DNA of 64,000 bases. Source: Chrysogorgia sp. JL179-B06. Taxonomy: Eukaryota; Cnidaria; Anthozoa; Scleralcyonacea; Chrysogorgiidae. The translations under genes were made by a program, and so were the position numbers. Position 1 is the stretch's first letter, and each line of letters opens with the position of its first letter. A model generated the notes under the pieces. The model was not told the DNA's origin, did no database searches, and saw only the letters and a list, made by a program, of their open reading frames with translations. Location: assembly GCA_035772405.1 (NCBI GenBank), contig JAYKKM010000175.1, positions 762,501 through 826,500 of the forward strand, in the 5' to 3' direction. Below, piece by piece: positions 29,101 to 38,579 of this stretch.

Positions 29101-29143
29101 CAAAGTGAAAAGGTGGTAAACTGCCAAGAATTTAGTGACGAGA

Positions 29144-29178
29144 TACTGACGTTTCGAGCGGAACCCTTCATCAGAGTA
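29144..29178 (-). ncRNA. Minimal hammerhead ribozyme motif 2
   Basis: On the minus strand: stem I TACT/AGTA, core CTGATGA, short stem II with a TCC-like loop, then GAAACGTC in which stem III is only AC/GT with no loop. This is the minimalist form reported for animal PLEs, which is thought to act as dimers. Confidence 0.65.
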
Positions 29179-29304
29179 AGACGAGATGAAATAAAATAAA
29201 TAGGCCTTATATATATATGCCAAAAGGGTGTCACAGGGTGAAAAAAAGGGTGATACCCTTTTTGGCATATATATAAGCCCTATTTATTTTATTTCATCTC
29301 GTCT

Positions 29305-29339
29305 TACTCTGATGAAGGGCTCCGCTCGAAACGTCAGTA
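29305..29339 (+). ncRNA. Minimal hammerhead ribozyme motif 3
   Basis: Same architecture as motif 2 on the plus strand: TACT at 29305-29308, CTGATGA at 29309-29315, stem II GGGC/GCTC, GAAACGTC ending at 29335 (expected cleavage), AGTA at 29336-29339. Confidence 0.65.
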
Positions 29340-29425
29340 TCTCGTCACTAAATTCTTGGCAGTTTACCACCTTTTCACTTTGCTATATATTCAAAACACT
29401 GTCTACGCAGCACTCTACTTTTTTA

Positions 29426-29682
<257 letters not shown>

Positions 29683-29724
29683 CATGAAGTTAAAACTGGA
29701 TAAAAATAACTATTTACACTTAAA

Positions 29725-29777
29725 ACACTACAAATCTGTTTCAAGAGTGTTCCCAAGAGCACTCTCTCATCAGGTGT
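29725..29777 (-). ncRNA. Hammerhead ribozyme motif 4
   Basis: On the minus strand: stem I ACAC (29774-29777) pairs with GTGT (29725-29728), core CTGATGA (29767-29773), a 7-bp stem II GAGAGTG/CACTCTT, GAA, then stem III ACA/TGT with a 4-base loop and A as the cleavage-site base. More complete than motifs 2 and 3. It lies between the long AT tract and E2, likely the noncoding end of another PLE copy on the minus strand. Confidence 0.72.
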
Positions 29778-29996
29778 AAAAATGTACTGACTAACTAACC
29801 TACTTAAATACACTGATCTATGTGACGTCATATAACTTCATACTCTTTAACAAATATCTGTTTGCGTGACGGCATGTACTCGATAGTTCGTTCCTACTAT
29901 TTAATGTGCATAGGTGTGGTTGTTTTATAATAAAGTATTTTTCTGTTATGCATAAATTGCACCGTTTACTAACATTAGTATATGACGTGGCCCTTG

Positions 29997-30440
29997 AGTA
30001 GTATAGAGAGTGGGGCTACGAGCTCATTTTTTACATATTCAATGTTGAACGCGAATATAATCGCCAAAACATCACCAAATTTACACCAAATCCCAAACCC
30101 CCAAAAGTTCGATGTCATTTCGGTAATTCTAAATTTACAACATACATCAAATAAGACCACAAACTCGATTTATATGCTAATAATGTGACATTTCAATATT
30201 TTTGCATGTTTTTTAAAAAATAGAATGTGTCGTTTCACATTTTTCACATATTTAAAAAAGAAAGTGTCGTTTCAACATTTTCACATATTTAAAAAATAGT
30301 TGTTTCAACGTTTTCACATTTTTTTTCAACAAACTACTGCTGTCTCAACTCACGCGCGAAAAAAAAACCACTAGATTTTCAAGTCTAGTGGTGATGTTTA
30401 TCCAAATGGATATCGAAATGGTGCTTTTTTTTGATTGGCT
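29997..30440. repeat. E2 left terminal repeat region (inner limit approximate)
   Basis: Shares the terminal AGTAGTATAG motif and the subterminal AAAAAATAGAAAGTGTCGTT tandem motifs (about 30215-30330) with E1 and E3. The outer palindrome seen in E1 and E3 is eroded here: only the outer arm is clear. The partner end is outside the window. Confidence 0.7.
30368..30391 (-). terminator. Terminator-like hairpin downstream of E2 PolB
   Basis: CCACTAGA-8 bp-TCTAGTGG followed on the minus strand by a run of T; about 88 bp after the PolB stop, same place as in E1. Confidence 0.4.
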
Positions 30441-30478
30441 AACAACATTGACTAACACATAGCCAACTACTCTACGAA

Positions 30479-33400
30479 TTAGTCTGTTTGTTCACTACTC
30501 TCAGTGGTGTCTCTCACTACAATGTTTTTGTGGCCATACGCGTAGGAGTCAATACCATTCTCTAAAAGGTATCGTTTGTCGTCAAAGCAGGACAGCGATA
30601 CTTTATTAATTTCGTAGCTACCAATCTGATGTTTGACACTTCTAATGGTCTTCATTGTGTGTCGCAACTGTTTCTGCTCGAGTAACACGCTTTTGTAATC
30701 TTCGTGTCTGATTACCTTTTTAATTATATTTTTTCTAATACCTTTAGCGGTTTTCCCGCCACCTCCACCCTCTTTCAAATAGCTGTACATTTTACTGCGC
30801 AACCCGACGAACTCGACAATTGGCGTTCCAGCGCACTCGTCCTTCATCTTCCCAATAACTTTCTTATTCTCTCTAAAGAAGAATGGGCTGTCTGCAGGGT
30901 AGTCGCTATTATCAAACTTTTCGCACTCCATCATAAAGTCGGAATAAACGTCGTCAGTTTTGATTGAGTACAATAGACTGTCAGTGTCAGTGAAGTGCAA
31001 TCTACAGGTGTCGCTAGAGTACTTTTTCATAATGTAATTATAGTGAAAATTGTACATCAACGTTTTACTCAAGTCTAGTATGCACATACCCACATATGCA
31101 GGTCTGTTTAGTGTCAGCGTTTCTTTAACTTTGTGGACAGCAACTAAGTTCTCGCTAAATATTTTGCAAGACACAAACGTCGGCTTCGAGACAAGCTTTT
31201 CTAATTTTTTCTCGGTGGTAACTAATCTTACATCAACACGCTTCCTCAAATTCTCCATTGTTTTCCCGAACACGCTGTTATTCATCAACTTGAAGAAGTC
31301 CTTCTCAAAAGCGTTCTTAGCCGCAGTTCTTTTGACTGTGTTAAAGTCGATGTACTTGCCCAACCACTTGGATTGGTCAAACTGTAGGACCCTATGAATC
31401 TTATTGATTTTTAATCCAAGATCCACATACAACTGCAGATTTCCGTAGTGACACACATACTTTTTTTTATCCTTCAAATTAGTCACCAACTTCTTCACAC
31501 CGCCAACACTCACATTAAACTTATTTTTGATTTTCGTGCAGTACTCTGACAACATGTCGACAGTTATCTCCATCTTCTCGGGAGCCACCGGGTAATCGTT
31601 GTGTAGGTCATGTAAATGAGCTGGATACTCCAAGTCGACTTCAAGCAGTAAGCCCTTTTTACTATCGTTGTGATAGTCGCATAGATTAACTTTTTTTATT
31701 TCTTTCTCAGTCAACCACTTGAAGCCACCCGTAGGTAGACTTCGACTCATCGCCCATCCATACAAATTGTTGGCGTCAAGGTACATCAAATACTTCGACT
31801 CTTGCTCTTTGTCATACCCTTCCATGTATTTATTGTTCGCCACGCCGTGTCTGTTGCATATGTAGCTCACACCACCACGCATACCTAATTCTACAAACTG
31901 GAACATGTCAATGTCAGACAATAGTTCAAGTTCTACTCCAGTCATCTTTAACATAGCGTCCCAAGCCAATCCAGGCGATGTGAAATAATGGCAAGGGTCT
32001 AATTTATACTCGCGATGACATGTCTTTCTAAAGTTCTCAAAAACGTCGGTAAGCAAGAGCACATCACTTTTCAAATACAGGTCGTGATACCCACCCATAC
32101 TCTCAACGTCGAAGTAGTCCCACACGTCGATGGCACGCTCGTACATTTCTTCCGTGATGTGCTCATCATTCAGAATGCTGTAGAAATCTTTTTTGGAGGG
32201 TAGCTCGCGCTCATCGAATTTATTAAAGGAGTCCATGTAATCATAGGGATAGACCCCCTTTCTTGTCATAAGTGTCAACCCCTCGTCGTGAAACACTTCT
32301 GACGTGTATTTGAAAGCGTCCCTTGGTAGGTTCCTTACCAAGTTGTCTAGACCACTACCCATGAACTGAAAGCTGTCCAAAAATACCAAGTTTTTTCCAA
32401 GCATGAACGCCATGTACTTCTCCATGTTGTTCGGTATCACATTTATGTCTTGACCAAACTTACCAATCTCCTGCATAATGAAATGACTATCGTAGCCACG
32501 TAAGTTGTGAAAGATCACAGGAATTTTATCAGTCAACTTAAAGTTCACATTACATTCACGATGTGCAGACCCTCTGTACTTACCTGACACATGACAGTGG
32601 TCTCTCACTCTAACGTCAGCGCTGGTGTACTCAACGCTACAAATATGACAACTCTTGGCCTCGTCGAAATTCTTCTTATCGACATCAGTCAGCGTCATTT
32701 CTTTGTTAAAGTGACTCTCAGATGTTTCTTTACAATATTCAACAATTTCTAACATCTCCCCGATGAACTTGTTGACTGCATTTTCACCACGATACACTTT
32801 CACTGGCTTACTATACTCATTGTCATAGCAACAAACTAGTTTATACCCATAACCGCAGTCAACGTGTCTCTGGTAAGCATTTGTGTAGCTACACTCGCTT
32901 GACAGCTTTGCTGTGTGCACCTTCTGTGTGATAGCCTCGAAGTCTGCATACACCACAAATGGTACGTTTAGCTGCCTACTAAAATTCTCGTATTTCACTT
33001 TCGCACCTTTTTGCGGCATTTTAATAGCTTGCTTCCCATTGATGACCAAACATACTTCAACATGACTTTCAAGCACGTCCGCTCGACTAAAACACTGCAG
33101 GCAATGTCTACAAAAATGTTTTCTAGCCTTATGCTCTGTCTGACGGTACATAAACTTGTTGAAATCGCGAATGTACACGTAGTGCTTGTTGCCCACATCA
33201 TTAGTTATCAACAGTAGGTCCATGTGGTCAGGGTACGCTTCCTTAGAAACATACACAGGGAATGGTTGCTTATTTTCATACCCGAAAACGTTGATGCTAA
33301 TTTCGTTAGCCTTTTCGATCTTGTTGTAATCTTTGAGTGTGACTGGGAAGTTAATTCCATCATAATTCAACTCACTGACATGCCTAGCGTACTTTGATGT

Positions 33401-34183
33401 TCTATCAGAGTTTTTTCCAACAGGGAACTTATGCGCTAGGTGACACCATCTAAAACACTTGTTGTCATCATCATTATTCACGTTTACCAAACCCTTCTTA
33501 CTATTGCGCAACTCCTTTGGTAACGTAATGTAGCTACTCCCATTCAAAGGTCTATAAATAGCGATATTAACGTAGTGTGCATCTATTTTGTCGATAGTCC
33601 ACCCAGACCCCTCAGATAACCACCCGGCTATCCGCGTCAAGATCTGTTCCGACCCACGGTTGGCAACACCTTCGATGTCACGCTCGTTAATGACGACAAA
33701 CGTTTCACTGTTAAAGTAGGCAGTTTTGTACGTGGTCTTATCGAGTTCTAAAGCCTTCTCAAAAGTGACCTTAACTGTCTCTACCACTTTCATTCCGTTG
33801 GTCTCACCTAGTTCACGTCTCAAAAGATTAATGACAGCGCTTCTACTGCCGTTTACCTGATTGATGTCTCTATCGTTAACCACCTCGACTCCATAGGACC
33901 TGGTGAACCCTCTCAGCGCTTGACTCAACAGCCGTGGGCTATGGTCTTCAACTGCGGGTCGCGCTTCCTGATCTCTAACAAGACGGTTGTGTGTCCGACT
34001 GCCAACGTTAACTCGCCTGTTTGTCAGCGGATTAGTAGTGCTGACATTTGTCGTGTCACTAAAAACACCATCTCTAGCAAGTTGATTGTAGACTCGCCCG
34101 TGGACGTTGATTGCTCTACCTGTTAGTGGATTTACAACGGCTGCACCATTTCTAACAAGTGAGTTTTCTGTGACGTCATCCAT
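30479..34183 (-). CDS. DNA polymerase B (E2)
   Basis: 1234 residues, intact. Exo I VVYADFEAI near residue 413, HNH-like zinc insertion near 521, motif A near 803, motif B near 966 and motif C FTDTDS near 1066. Unlike E1, the zinc-ribbon module is not fused. Instead the N-terminus has two repeats of a motif like NPLTGRAINVHGRVYNQL, which resembles the NPxTGRxI core of the viral two-cysteine adaptor domain but lacks its cysteines. Starts 5 bp downstream of the stop of the zinc-ribbon gene. Confidence 0.95.
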   Translation of the reverse strand: MDDVTENSLVRNGAAVVNPLTGRAINVHGRVYNQLARDGVFSDTTNVSTTNPLTNRRVNVGSRTHNRLVRDQEARPAVEDHSPRLLSQALRGFTRSYGVEVVNDRDINQVNGSRSAVINLLRRELGETNGMKVVETVKVTFEKALELDKTTYKTAYFNSETFVVINERDIEGVANRGSEQILTRIAGWLSEGSGWTIDKIDAHYVNIAIYRPLNGSSYITLPKELRNSKKGLVNVNNDDDNKCFRWCHLAHKFPVGKNSDRTSKYARHVSELNYDGINFPVTLKDYNKIEKANEISINVFGYENKQPFPVYVSKEAYPDHMDLLLITNDVGNKHYVYIRDFNKFMYRQTEHKARKHFCRHCLQCFSRADVLESHVEVCLVINGKQAIKMPQKGAKVKYENFSRQLNVPFVVYADFEAITQKVHTAKLSSECSYTNAYQRHVDCGYGYKLVCCYDNEYSKPVKVYRGENAVNKFIGEMLEIVEYCKETSESHFNKEMTLTDVDKKNFDEAKSCHICSVEYTSADVRVRDHCHVSGKYRGSAHRECNVNFKLTDKIPVIFHNLRGYDSHFIMQEIGKFGQDINVIPNNMEKYMAFMLGKNLVFLDSFQFMGSGLDNLVRNLPRDAFKYTSEVFHDEGLTLMTRKGVYPYDYMDSFNKFDERELPSKKDFYSILNDEHITEEMYERAIDVWDYFDVESMGGYHDLYLKSDVLLLTDVFENFRKTCHREYKLDPCHYFTSPGLAWDAMLKMTGVELELLSDIDMFQFVELGMRGGVSYICNRHGVANNKYMEGYDKEQESKYLMYLDANNLYGWAMSRSLPTGGFKWLTEKEIKKVNLCDYHNDSKKGLLLEVDLEYPAHLHDLHNDYPVAPEKMEITVDMLSEYCTKIKNKFNVSVGGVKKLVTNLKDKKKYVCHYGNLQLYVDLGLKINKIHRVLQFDQSKWLGKYIDFNTVKRTAAKNAFEKDFFKLMNNSVFGKTMENLRKRVDVRLVTTEKKLEKLVSKPTFVSCKIFSENLVAVHKVKETLTLNRPAYVGMCILDLSKTLMYNFHYNYIMKKYSSDTCRLHFTDTDSLLYSIKTDDVYSDFMMECEKFDNSDYPADSPFFFRENKKVIGKMKDECAGTPIVEFVGLRSKMYSYLKEGGGGGKTAKGIRKNIIKKVIRHEDYKSVLLEQKQLRHTMKTIRSVKHQIGSYEINKVSLSCFDDKRYLLENGIDSYAYGHKNIVVRDTTESSEQTD

Positions 34184-34188
34184 GGCTT

Positions 34189-34761
34189 CTATATACTACA
34201 CTTGTTTTTTTTCCTAAGCCACTCGTCGTAATAATTGTCACCACTCTCACACCATCCCAACTTTGGATACACCACCCCAAACAGATTGTCGTCAAACAAG
34301 TCTTTCACCTTCCCGTCTTTGAGGTCTGACACCTTCTTGAGTGTCTCGACTCGTCTTCTGTGACACAACCTAATAATGTAGTATCCATATCTGCTGACAT
34401 TTCTACCCTTTACCAAATTGCATGAGTACAACGCATTGACAACTTTCAAGAAGTCCTCTTTTATCGACTCAAGGTGCTCACCCTTCACAACGTTCCGTAG
34501 TCTCCTCCCCATCCACCAAGACCGTTTGTGGACGCTTTTTGGTCGCGTGAGCCTCATGTCGCTGTAACTCTGAGTGTAACCCCATTCGATGTCGCCACAC
34601 TTTGGACACGCGTACCCACCACATTCAGTCACATTTTTCACAATGTCACAATCCGAGCAGTAGTAGAGCCTAGGGGTGCCTCCGCACTCGACTTGTGTCT
34701 CACTCGCGATTTCGTCAATTGTGTAGCCGTAACTCATCTGCCTCATAAGTTTGTCCATCAC
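34189..34761 (-). CDS. Zinc-ribbon protein upstream of PolB (E2)
   Basis: 190 residues with two CxxC pairs (YCSDC, CPKCG) and a conserved second half (KRSWWMGRRLRNVVKG, VSRYGYYIIRLCHRR, LFGVVYPKLGW). The layout of zinc ribbon plus helical domain is reminiscent of poxvirus-type late transcription factor VLTF3, but I cannot confirm this. It is the free-standing form of the N-terminal module of the E1 polymerase. A role in late transcription or in priming replication are both possible. Confidence 0.7.
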   Translation of the reverse strand: MMDKLMRQMSYGYTIDEIASETQVECGGTPRLYYCSDCDIVKNVTECGGYACPKCGDIEWGYTQSYSDMRLTRPKSVHKRSWWMGRRLRNVVKGEHLESIKEDFLKVVNALYSCNLVKGRNVSRYGYYIIRLCHRRRVETLKKVSDLKDGKVKDLFDDNLFGVVYPKLGWCESGDNYYDEWLRKKNKCSI

Positions 34762-34786
34762 TCTTATACTACTCCAACATTTTTTT

Positions 34787-35206
34787 TTACCGAGTGAGCA
34801 CCCACACCGCTATTCCACTACCCAAACCTAACGCGCTAACAAACAACAATTGGTATTCCTTCATTTCCGCACTCGGTTGGTAGTAATCCGCAACCCTCGG
34901 ACTCTCAGTGAACACTCGTCCGCTGTACTGTATGGTCATCACGCTTCTAAGTTCTTCCAACGCATGGTTTGTGTCATTGATGTCAGCGTTAGCATCTGAG
35001 AGCATTTGCCGTAAACGCTGGATCTTATCTCTCTTGGCGACTTCGTTTTCAGACCACGCTTCTTTCGCGCTGGCTAACTGCTCCAACGCATGGTTATGCC
35101 TTTTCATCTCAGCTTCATAACCTGTGTGATTAAACTTCGAAAACATAAAGCCAGCGCCTGCGAAAGCCACTGCATTAAATATCCCTCCTGCCACAACACT
35201 CACCAT
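34787..35206 (-). CDS. Small two-membrane-segment coiled-coil protein (E2)
   Basis: 139 residues, same length and topology as the copy at 14914-15333. Differences are confined mostly to the coiled-coil middle. Confidence 0.75.
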   Translation of the reverse strand: MVSVVAGGIFNAVAFAGAGFMFSKFNHTGYEAEMKRHNHALEQLASAKEAWSENEVAKRDKIQRLRQMLSDANADINDTNHALEELRSVMTIQYSGRVFTESPRVADYYQPSAEMKEYQLLFVSALGLGSGIAVWVLTR

Positions 35207-35210
35207 TAAC

Positions 35211-35453
35211 TTACGTTGATTTGAATGGATCTGTCGGTATCCACTTTTTTGATTGCGCCCATTTTACTAACAGCGTTCCTGCACCAACAGCTGCAGCAAG
35301 TTTCACTGTGCCTTTCACTGTCTCTGGTGTTCCCAATGGTTCTCCCAAAGCCTTTTTAGAAATCATACTCACTACCACAGCGCCAGTCGTAACAAGTAGC
35401 GCGTCGTACAATTCGTTCATAAGTTCTTTTCGATCGATCGCAGCCATATACAT
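35211..35453 (-). CDS. Small membrane protein, 80 residues (E2)
   Basis: Nearly identical to the copy at 15338-15580, with the same GEPLGTPETVKG loop. Stop lies 4 bp before the next gene in the cluster. Confidence 0.72.
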   Translation of the reverse strand: MYMAAIDRKELMNELYDALLVTTGAVVVSMISKKALGEPLGTPETVKGTVKLAAAVGAGTLLVKWAQSKKWIPTDPFKST

Positions 35454-35468
35454 TGTCGTGTGTTTTGT

Positions 35469-35813
35469 TCAAGAATCAAATGTGTCTAACGCTGGACGAC
35501 AAGTTCTACGATTTTCTGACGTGCTAACCACAGTGCTCACAGGCTCTAATTGTGTCTCTTTCTCACTGCTAATTGTGTACCATAGCGAAGCAGCGGCGAT
35601 GACAACACCAAGTGTTCCGACAATATAACCATAGCTCCACTCGCCACCCTGTTCCTCGTTGACTATCATTTCACGCATTTTTTTTTCTTTCGCAGCTTTT
35701 GATATCTCAGCCAACTTTTTACCAGCAGCGACACGCTTTGGGTCCTTCACCTTAACACTCTTCACATCAGTTGTGATCTTCGCTTCAACAACCGTCTGTG
35801 AGTCTTCAACCAT
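35469..35813 (-). CDS. Basic single-membrane-segment protein (E2)
   Basis: 114 residues. The lysine-rich block and helix match the E1 copy, whereas the tail after the helix differs (ETQLEPVSTVVSTSENRR), showing that only the basic block and membrane segment are constrained. Confidence 0.72.
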   Translation of the reverse strand: MVEDSQTVVEAKITTDVKSVKVKDPKRVAAGKKLAEISKAAKEKKMREMIVNEEQGGEWSYGYIVGTLGVVIAAASLWYTISSEKETQLEPVSTVVSTSENRRTCRPALDTFDS

Positions 35814-35943
35814 CTAATACACTATCACGTGTTATCTTACTCACAGATGACCTCACAGGTGTCTCACAGTCGACCTCACAGGTATCTCACAGTTCCAGAC
35901 CAAACGCACTAAAAATTAGGATTTTTTCTGGGAGTATAACATA
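35814..35943. promoter_or_regulatory. Divergent upstream region with CACAGGTGTCT repeats (E2)
   Basis: 130 bp holding alternating TCTCACAG and ACCTCACAGGT motifs and the AT-rich TTAGGATTTTTTCTG block before the rightward gene. Same design as in E1 and E3. Confidence 0.5.
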
Positions 35944-36633
35944 ATGACTCAAGCCCGAGAAATTAGCGAAGAAGATATTGCCAACATGTTGAGAACGGCC
36001 TTTGTCAGTGTGTCTACCCCACAAGACGCCTCTGGACCCAACGTCTTAAACGAGTACTTCTCAACATACACACTGTTCGACCCCGACCCTGAAGGGCAAC
36101 CAAAACGGCTTAGCTCTCAGGTCCGCCATACGAGGTATCTTCTCGACGCTTGGATCGATCTTCGAGAGGAAAGAGCCAACGAGCTTGCTGGTATGTTATC
36201 TGACATAATCCCTGTGTGGTGTTACTCACCATTCAAATACCTTATGTTAGCGAGTGATGTCTACTTGAACAACCCTTGTGAGTCCAACGCTACATTACTC
36301 GGTAACTTCCTCGAAGTGTTCTTAGCGATCCTTATGTGGAAACCATGCCCAACCAAAGCCAAAGCGTGGCTAGAGCTCGCCGCAAACCGCGACGTTCACG
36401 TTTGCAAGGTGGGGTGTAATGAGATACTGGGTGCGGATGATATCAGGGACCACGTACTCTCGCCCGCCCACAGACACTTTGCGAGAGACGAAAACGTGTA
36501 CACCTGTCACCCATGCGGTGTGGTCACCAACGACCCACTGCATCGCTTGAGACACGAGAGCTCGAGGTCCCATCTTGAAAACTTAGAGCTTCAGCGGATA
36601 TTTAACATGGAACGACGGTTTCCACCACAATAA
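35944..36633 (+). CDS. Zinc-finger protein (E2)
   Basis: 229 residues. The two metal-binding patterns at the C-terminus are retained, while a segment near residues 45-60 differs by a short indel from E1. Confidence 0.75.
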   Translation: MTQAREISEEDIANMLRTAFVSVSTPQDASGPNVLNEYFSTYTLFDPDPEGQPKRLSSQVRHTRYLLDAWIDLREERANELAGMLSDIIPVWCYSPFKYLMLASDVYLNNPCESNATLLGNFLEVFLAILMWKPCPTKAKAWLELAANRDVHVCKVGCNEILGADDIRDHVLSPAHRHFARDENVYTCHPCGVVTNDPLHRLRHESSRSHLENLELQRIFNMERRFPPQ

Positions 36634-36661
36634 AAAATATTTCTCTGAGGGTATAGTAACC

Positions 36662-37234
36662 ATGAGAAAAGTTGGTAAACTAGAAATCGTGATTGGTCCC
36701 ATGTTCGCAGGAAAAACGACAGAGACTCTCCGCAGGTTAATCACGTTAAGTAAGTCAGGGCTCAAAGTCCTCTACATGAACAACACAGGCGACACTAGGC
36801 GAACTGACCACGCGTTCTCCACACATCGTCAGACCATTGTCGTCGGATCAGACAGTTTACCCGCGAAGTTAATCACCAACCTCCCAAGTTCTTCCGAGAT
36901 AGCTGATTACGACGTCATCGGAATTGACGAAGGCCATTGGTACTCTGATCTACTCCCAATTATTCGCGAATACATTAAAGCTGGCATTCACGTCATTATT
37001 TGTGGTCTCATAACAACAGAGCATTTAAAAAGACTTGGTGAGCTCGACACACTGTTCCCAGTAGCAGACGACATCACATTTCTAAAAGCGTATTGCGCCG
37101 TTTGTCGCGACACTTACGGAACAACTGTTGATGCACCATTCAATTGGAGATATAATCCAGGACCATCATTTGTTGGTGGTGCTGAGCAATATCGTGCAGT
37201 GTGTAGACGTCATCATCCTTCCACACAAAATTAA
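36662..37234 (+). CDS. Thymidine kinase (type II)
   Basis: 190 residues, intact, the usual size for a type II TK. P-loop GPMFAGKTTETLRRL near residues 11-25. The segment where cellular TKs have DEGQFF reads IDEGHWYSDL. The lasso/zinc region has CAVC and CRRHH. It would phosphorylate thymidine to support DNA synthesis in resting cells, a trait of larger DNA viruses that is unusual for Polintons. Starts 28 bp after the zinc-finger gene. Confidence 0.92.
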   Translation: MRKVGKLEIVIGPMFAGKTTETLRRLITLSKSGLKVLYMNNTGDTRRTDHAFSTHRQTIVVGSDSLPAKLITNLPSSSEIADYDVIGIDEGHWYSDLLPIIREYIKAGIHVIICGLITTEHLKRLGELDTLFPVADDITFLKAYCAVCRDTYGTTVDAPFNWRYNPGPSFVGGAEQYRAVCRRHHPSTQN

Positions 37235-37439
37235 GGGTGTTCTCGAATACCCCACTTTTTTTTAAAATTTATACATTGGTCACATGAAGCGTCCAATGTA
37301 CAGTAGAAACGTTTTTTCACACAGTGGTCAGAAGGTTTGTGAAATAAAGAGAGAAAGTTTCGCAGATATTTTTTTACTGAGTTAAAAACGTCTTTAAAAA
37401 ATGCTAGAGCAGTTGTCTCAACGACTCATTACTCGATGT

Positions 37440-38201
37440 CTAAAAAGTCTCTTTACAATAGCGTCTCTCATGGTTACTCAACGCTGATTTATTCTTAAAT
37501 TTACGAAAACACTGAGAGCACTGAAACCCAACGTCAAAGAAATATTTTATTACCGTGGTAATAGCGTCATCGTATGAGTCGCACAAGAGTGTTAGATAAC
37601 CAGCGGATTTATATCTGAGCAGCAGAGACTCCTGCTCTTTGGGTGTCCTACCTGTGCCACCCGGGTTCTTGAACTCAATCACAAGCCCGCTGTGCTGTCG
37701 GTTTGCATTGGCAATAATCAAGTCAGGTGTTCCACGTTGGTAACCTTTTTTCCACGAATTTATTCTTTTACTCGGAGTGTCTTGATTTTCACCACAAGCG
37801 GCTATCAAAATAGCTTCTGGATAATATTTCCTAAGAAAACCGACGACTTTCGTGTGGAGATCGAACTCGGTGATCATTACGAATTGATTGTGTTTGAGAC
37901 CAACGTCGGCTAAACTTTTTCTAACGCTTGGTAAGACTTCTGAGTGCACCCACCTTCCAAAGTGTTTCGCGCGCTCCAATTTACTCGAGAACACTAACGA
38001 GTAGACACCAAGTTCGTTGATAAACGAGGCCTGCTCTATCTTCATTTTACAATCAGGTTCGACATGGTCGTGAACTGCATCTTTTGGTCGAGCGTAACCT
38101 AGAGCGCTCGCGACTTCTCTTGCTTTGAACCATATTTCACCGTTGTGATTAGCCATCGTGATTTGGTGACCATCGAATAATTGCACCAAGTTGGTTGCCA
38201 T
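37440..38201 (-). CDS. BRO-N / VRR-NUC-type nuclease / zinc-finger protein (E2)
   Basis: About 253 residues from the conserved MATN start; an in-frame upstream ATG at 38234 adds 11. All three domains and the GTPDL / IEFKNPGG nuclease motifs match the E1 copy. Confidence 0.82.
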   Translation of the reverse strand: MATNLVQLFDGHQITMANHNGEIWFKAREVASALGYARPKDAVHDHVEPDCKMKIEQASFINELGVYSLVFSSKLERAKHFGRWVHSEVLPSVRKSLADVGLKHNQFVMITEFDLHTKVVGFLRKYYPEAILIAACGENQDTPSKRINSWKKGYQRGTPDLIIANANRQHSGLVIEFKNPGGTGRTPKEQESLLLRYKSAGYLTLLCDSYDDAITTVIKYFFDVGFQCSQCFRKFKNKSALSNHERRYCKETF

Positions 38202-38223
38202 TACTATAGCCTTGCAAAAAAAA

Positions 38224-38364
38224 CTACTCGACATAGGTGTCAGGTTTTTTATAGATCTGGTTTGTTGTGTACCAATGCAGCAGGTGTGTTTTATTAGTCT
38301 TCAGTTTTCTACGTCGTCTGAAAAAGTTTCTAATGTTACGAACCAGTTTTCTAAGCCAACCCAT
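38224..38364 (-). CDS. 46-residue basic protein (E2)
   Basis: Same length as the E1 copy, starting MGWLRKLVRNIRNFFRRRRK. Start lies 8 bp past the stop of the myristoyl-motif gene. Confidence 0.65.
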   Translation of the reverse strand: MGWLRKLVRNIRNFFRRRRKLKTNKTHLLHWYTTNQIYKKPDTYVE

Positions 38365-38372
38365 TACATAAC

Positions 38373-38579
38373 TTAGGTCACGTCTCCTACCACTCCCACA
38401 GTGCCTGATTCTGGTAACATAATAGGTTTGCCGTAAGTCTTTTTAGACCTCATACCAATCTCAGCGTGGAGCTCGAGAGTCACGTCACCGCGGCCAAATG
38501 ACCCACCAGCTTTGAACATGTGGTCAGTCGTTTTATTTATCTTATATATTTCGTGGGGTCTCGAAAAACATGCTCCCAT
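38373..38579 (-). CDS. Myristoylation-motif small protein (E2)
   Basis: 68 residues, intact. Starts MGACFSRPHEIYKINKTTDH with Gly2 and Ser6, then KAGGSFGRGDVTLELHAEIG and a variable tail ending VGVVGDVT. The start codon abuts the fiber stop (TAAATG). The N-terminal motif predicts myristoylation and membrane or capsid-membrane contact. No family recognised. Confidence 0.7.
   Translation of the reverse strand: MGACFSRPHEIYKINKTTDHMFKAGGSFGRGDVTLELHAEIGMRSKKTYGKPIMLPESGTVGVVGDVT

Larger units (their letters stand above)
29099..29384. repeat. Inverted repeat carrying two hammerheads
   Basis: Arms of about 130 bp (29099-29228 and about 29256-29384) are inverted copies with few mismatches. Each arm contains one minimal hammerhead motif facing inward-to-outward. 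The centre contains further GGGTGT/CACCC-like complementarity. Confidence 0.88.
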
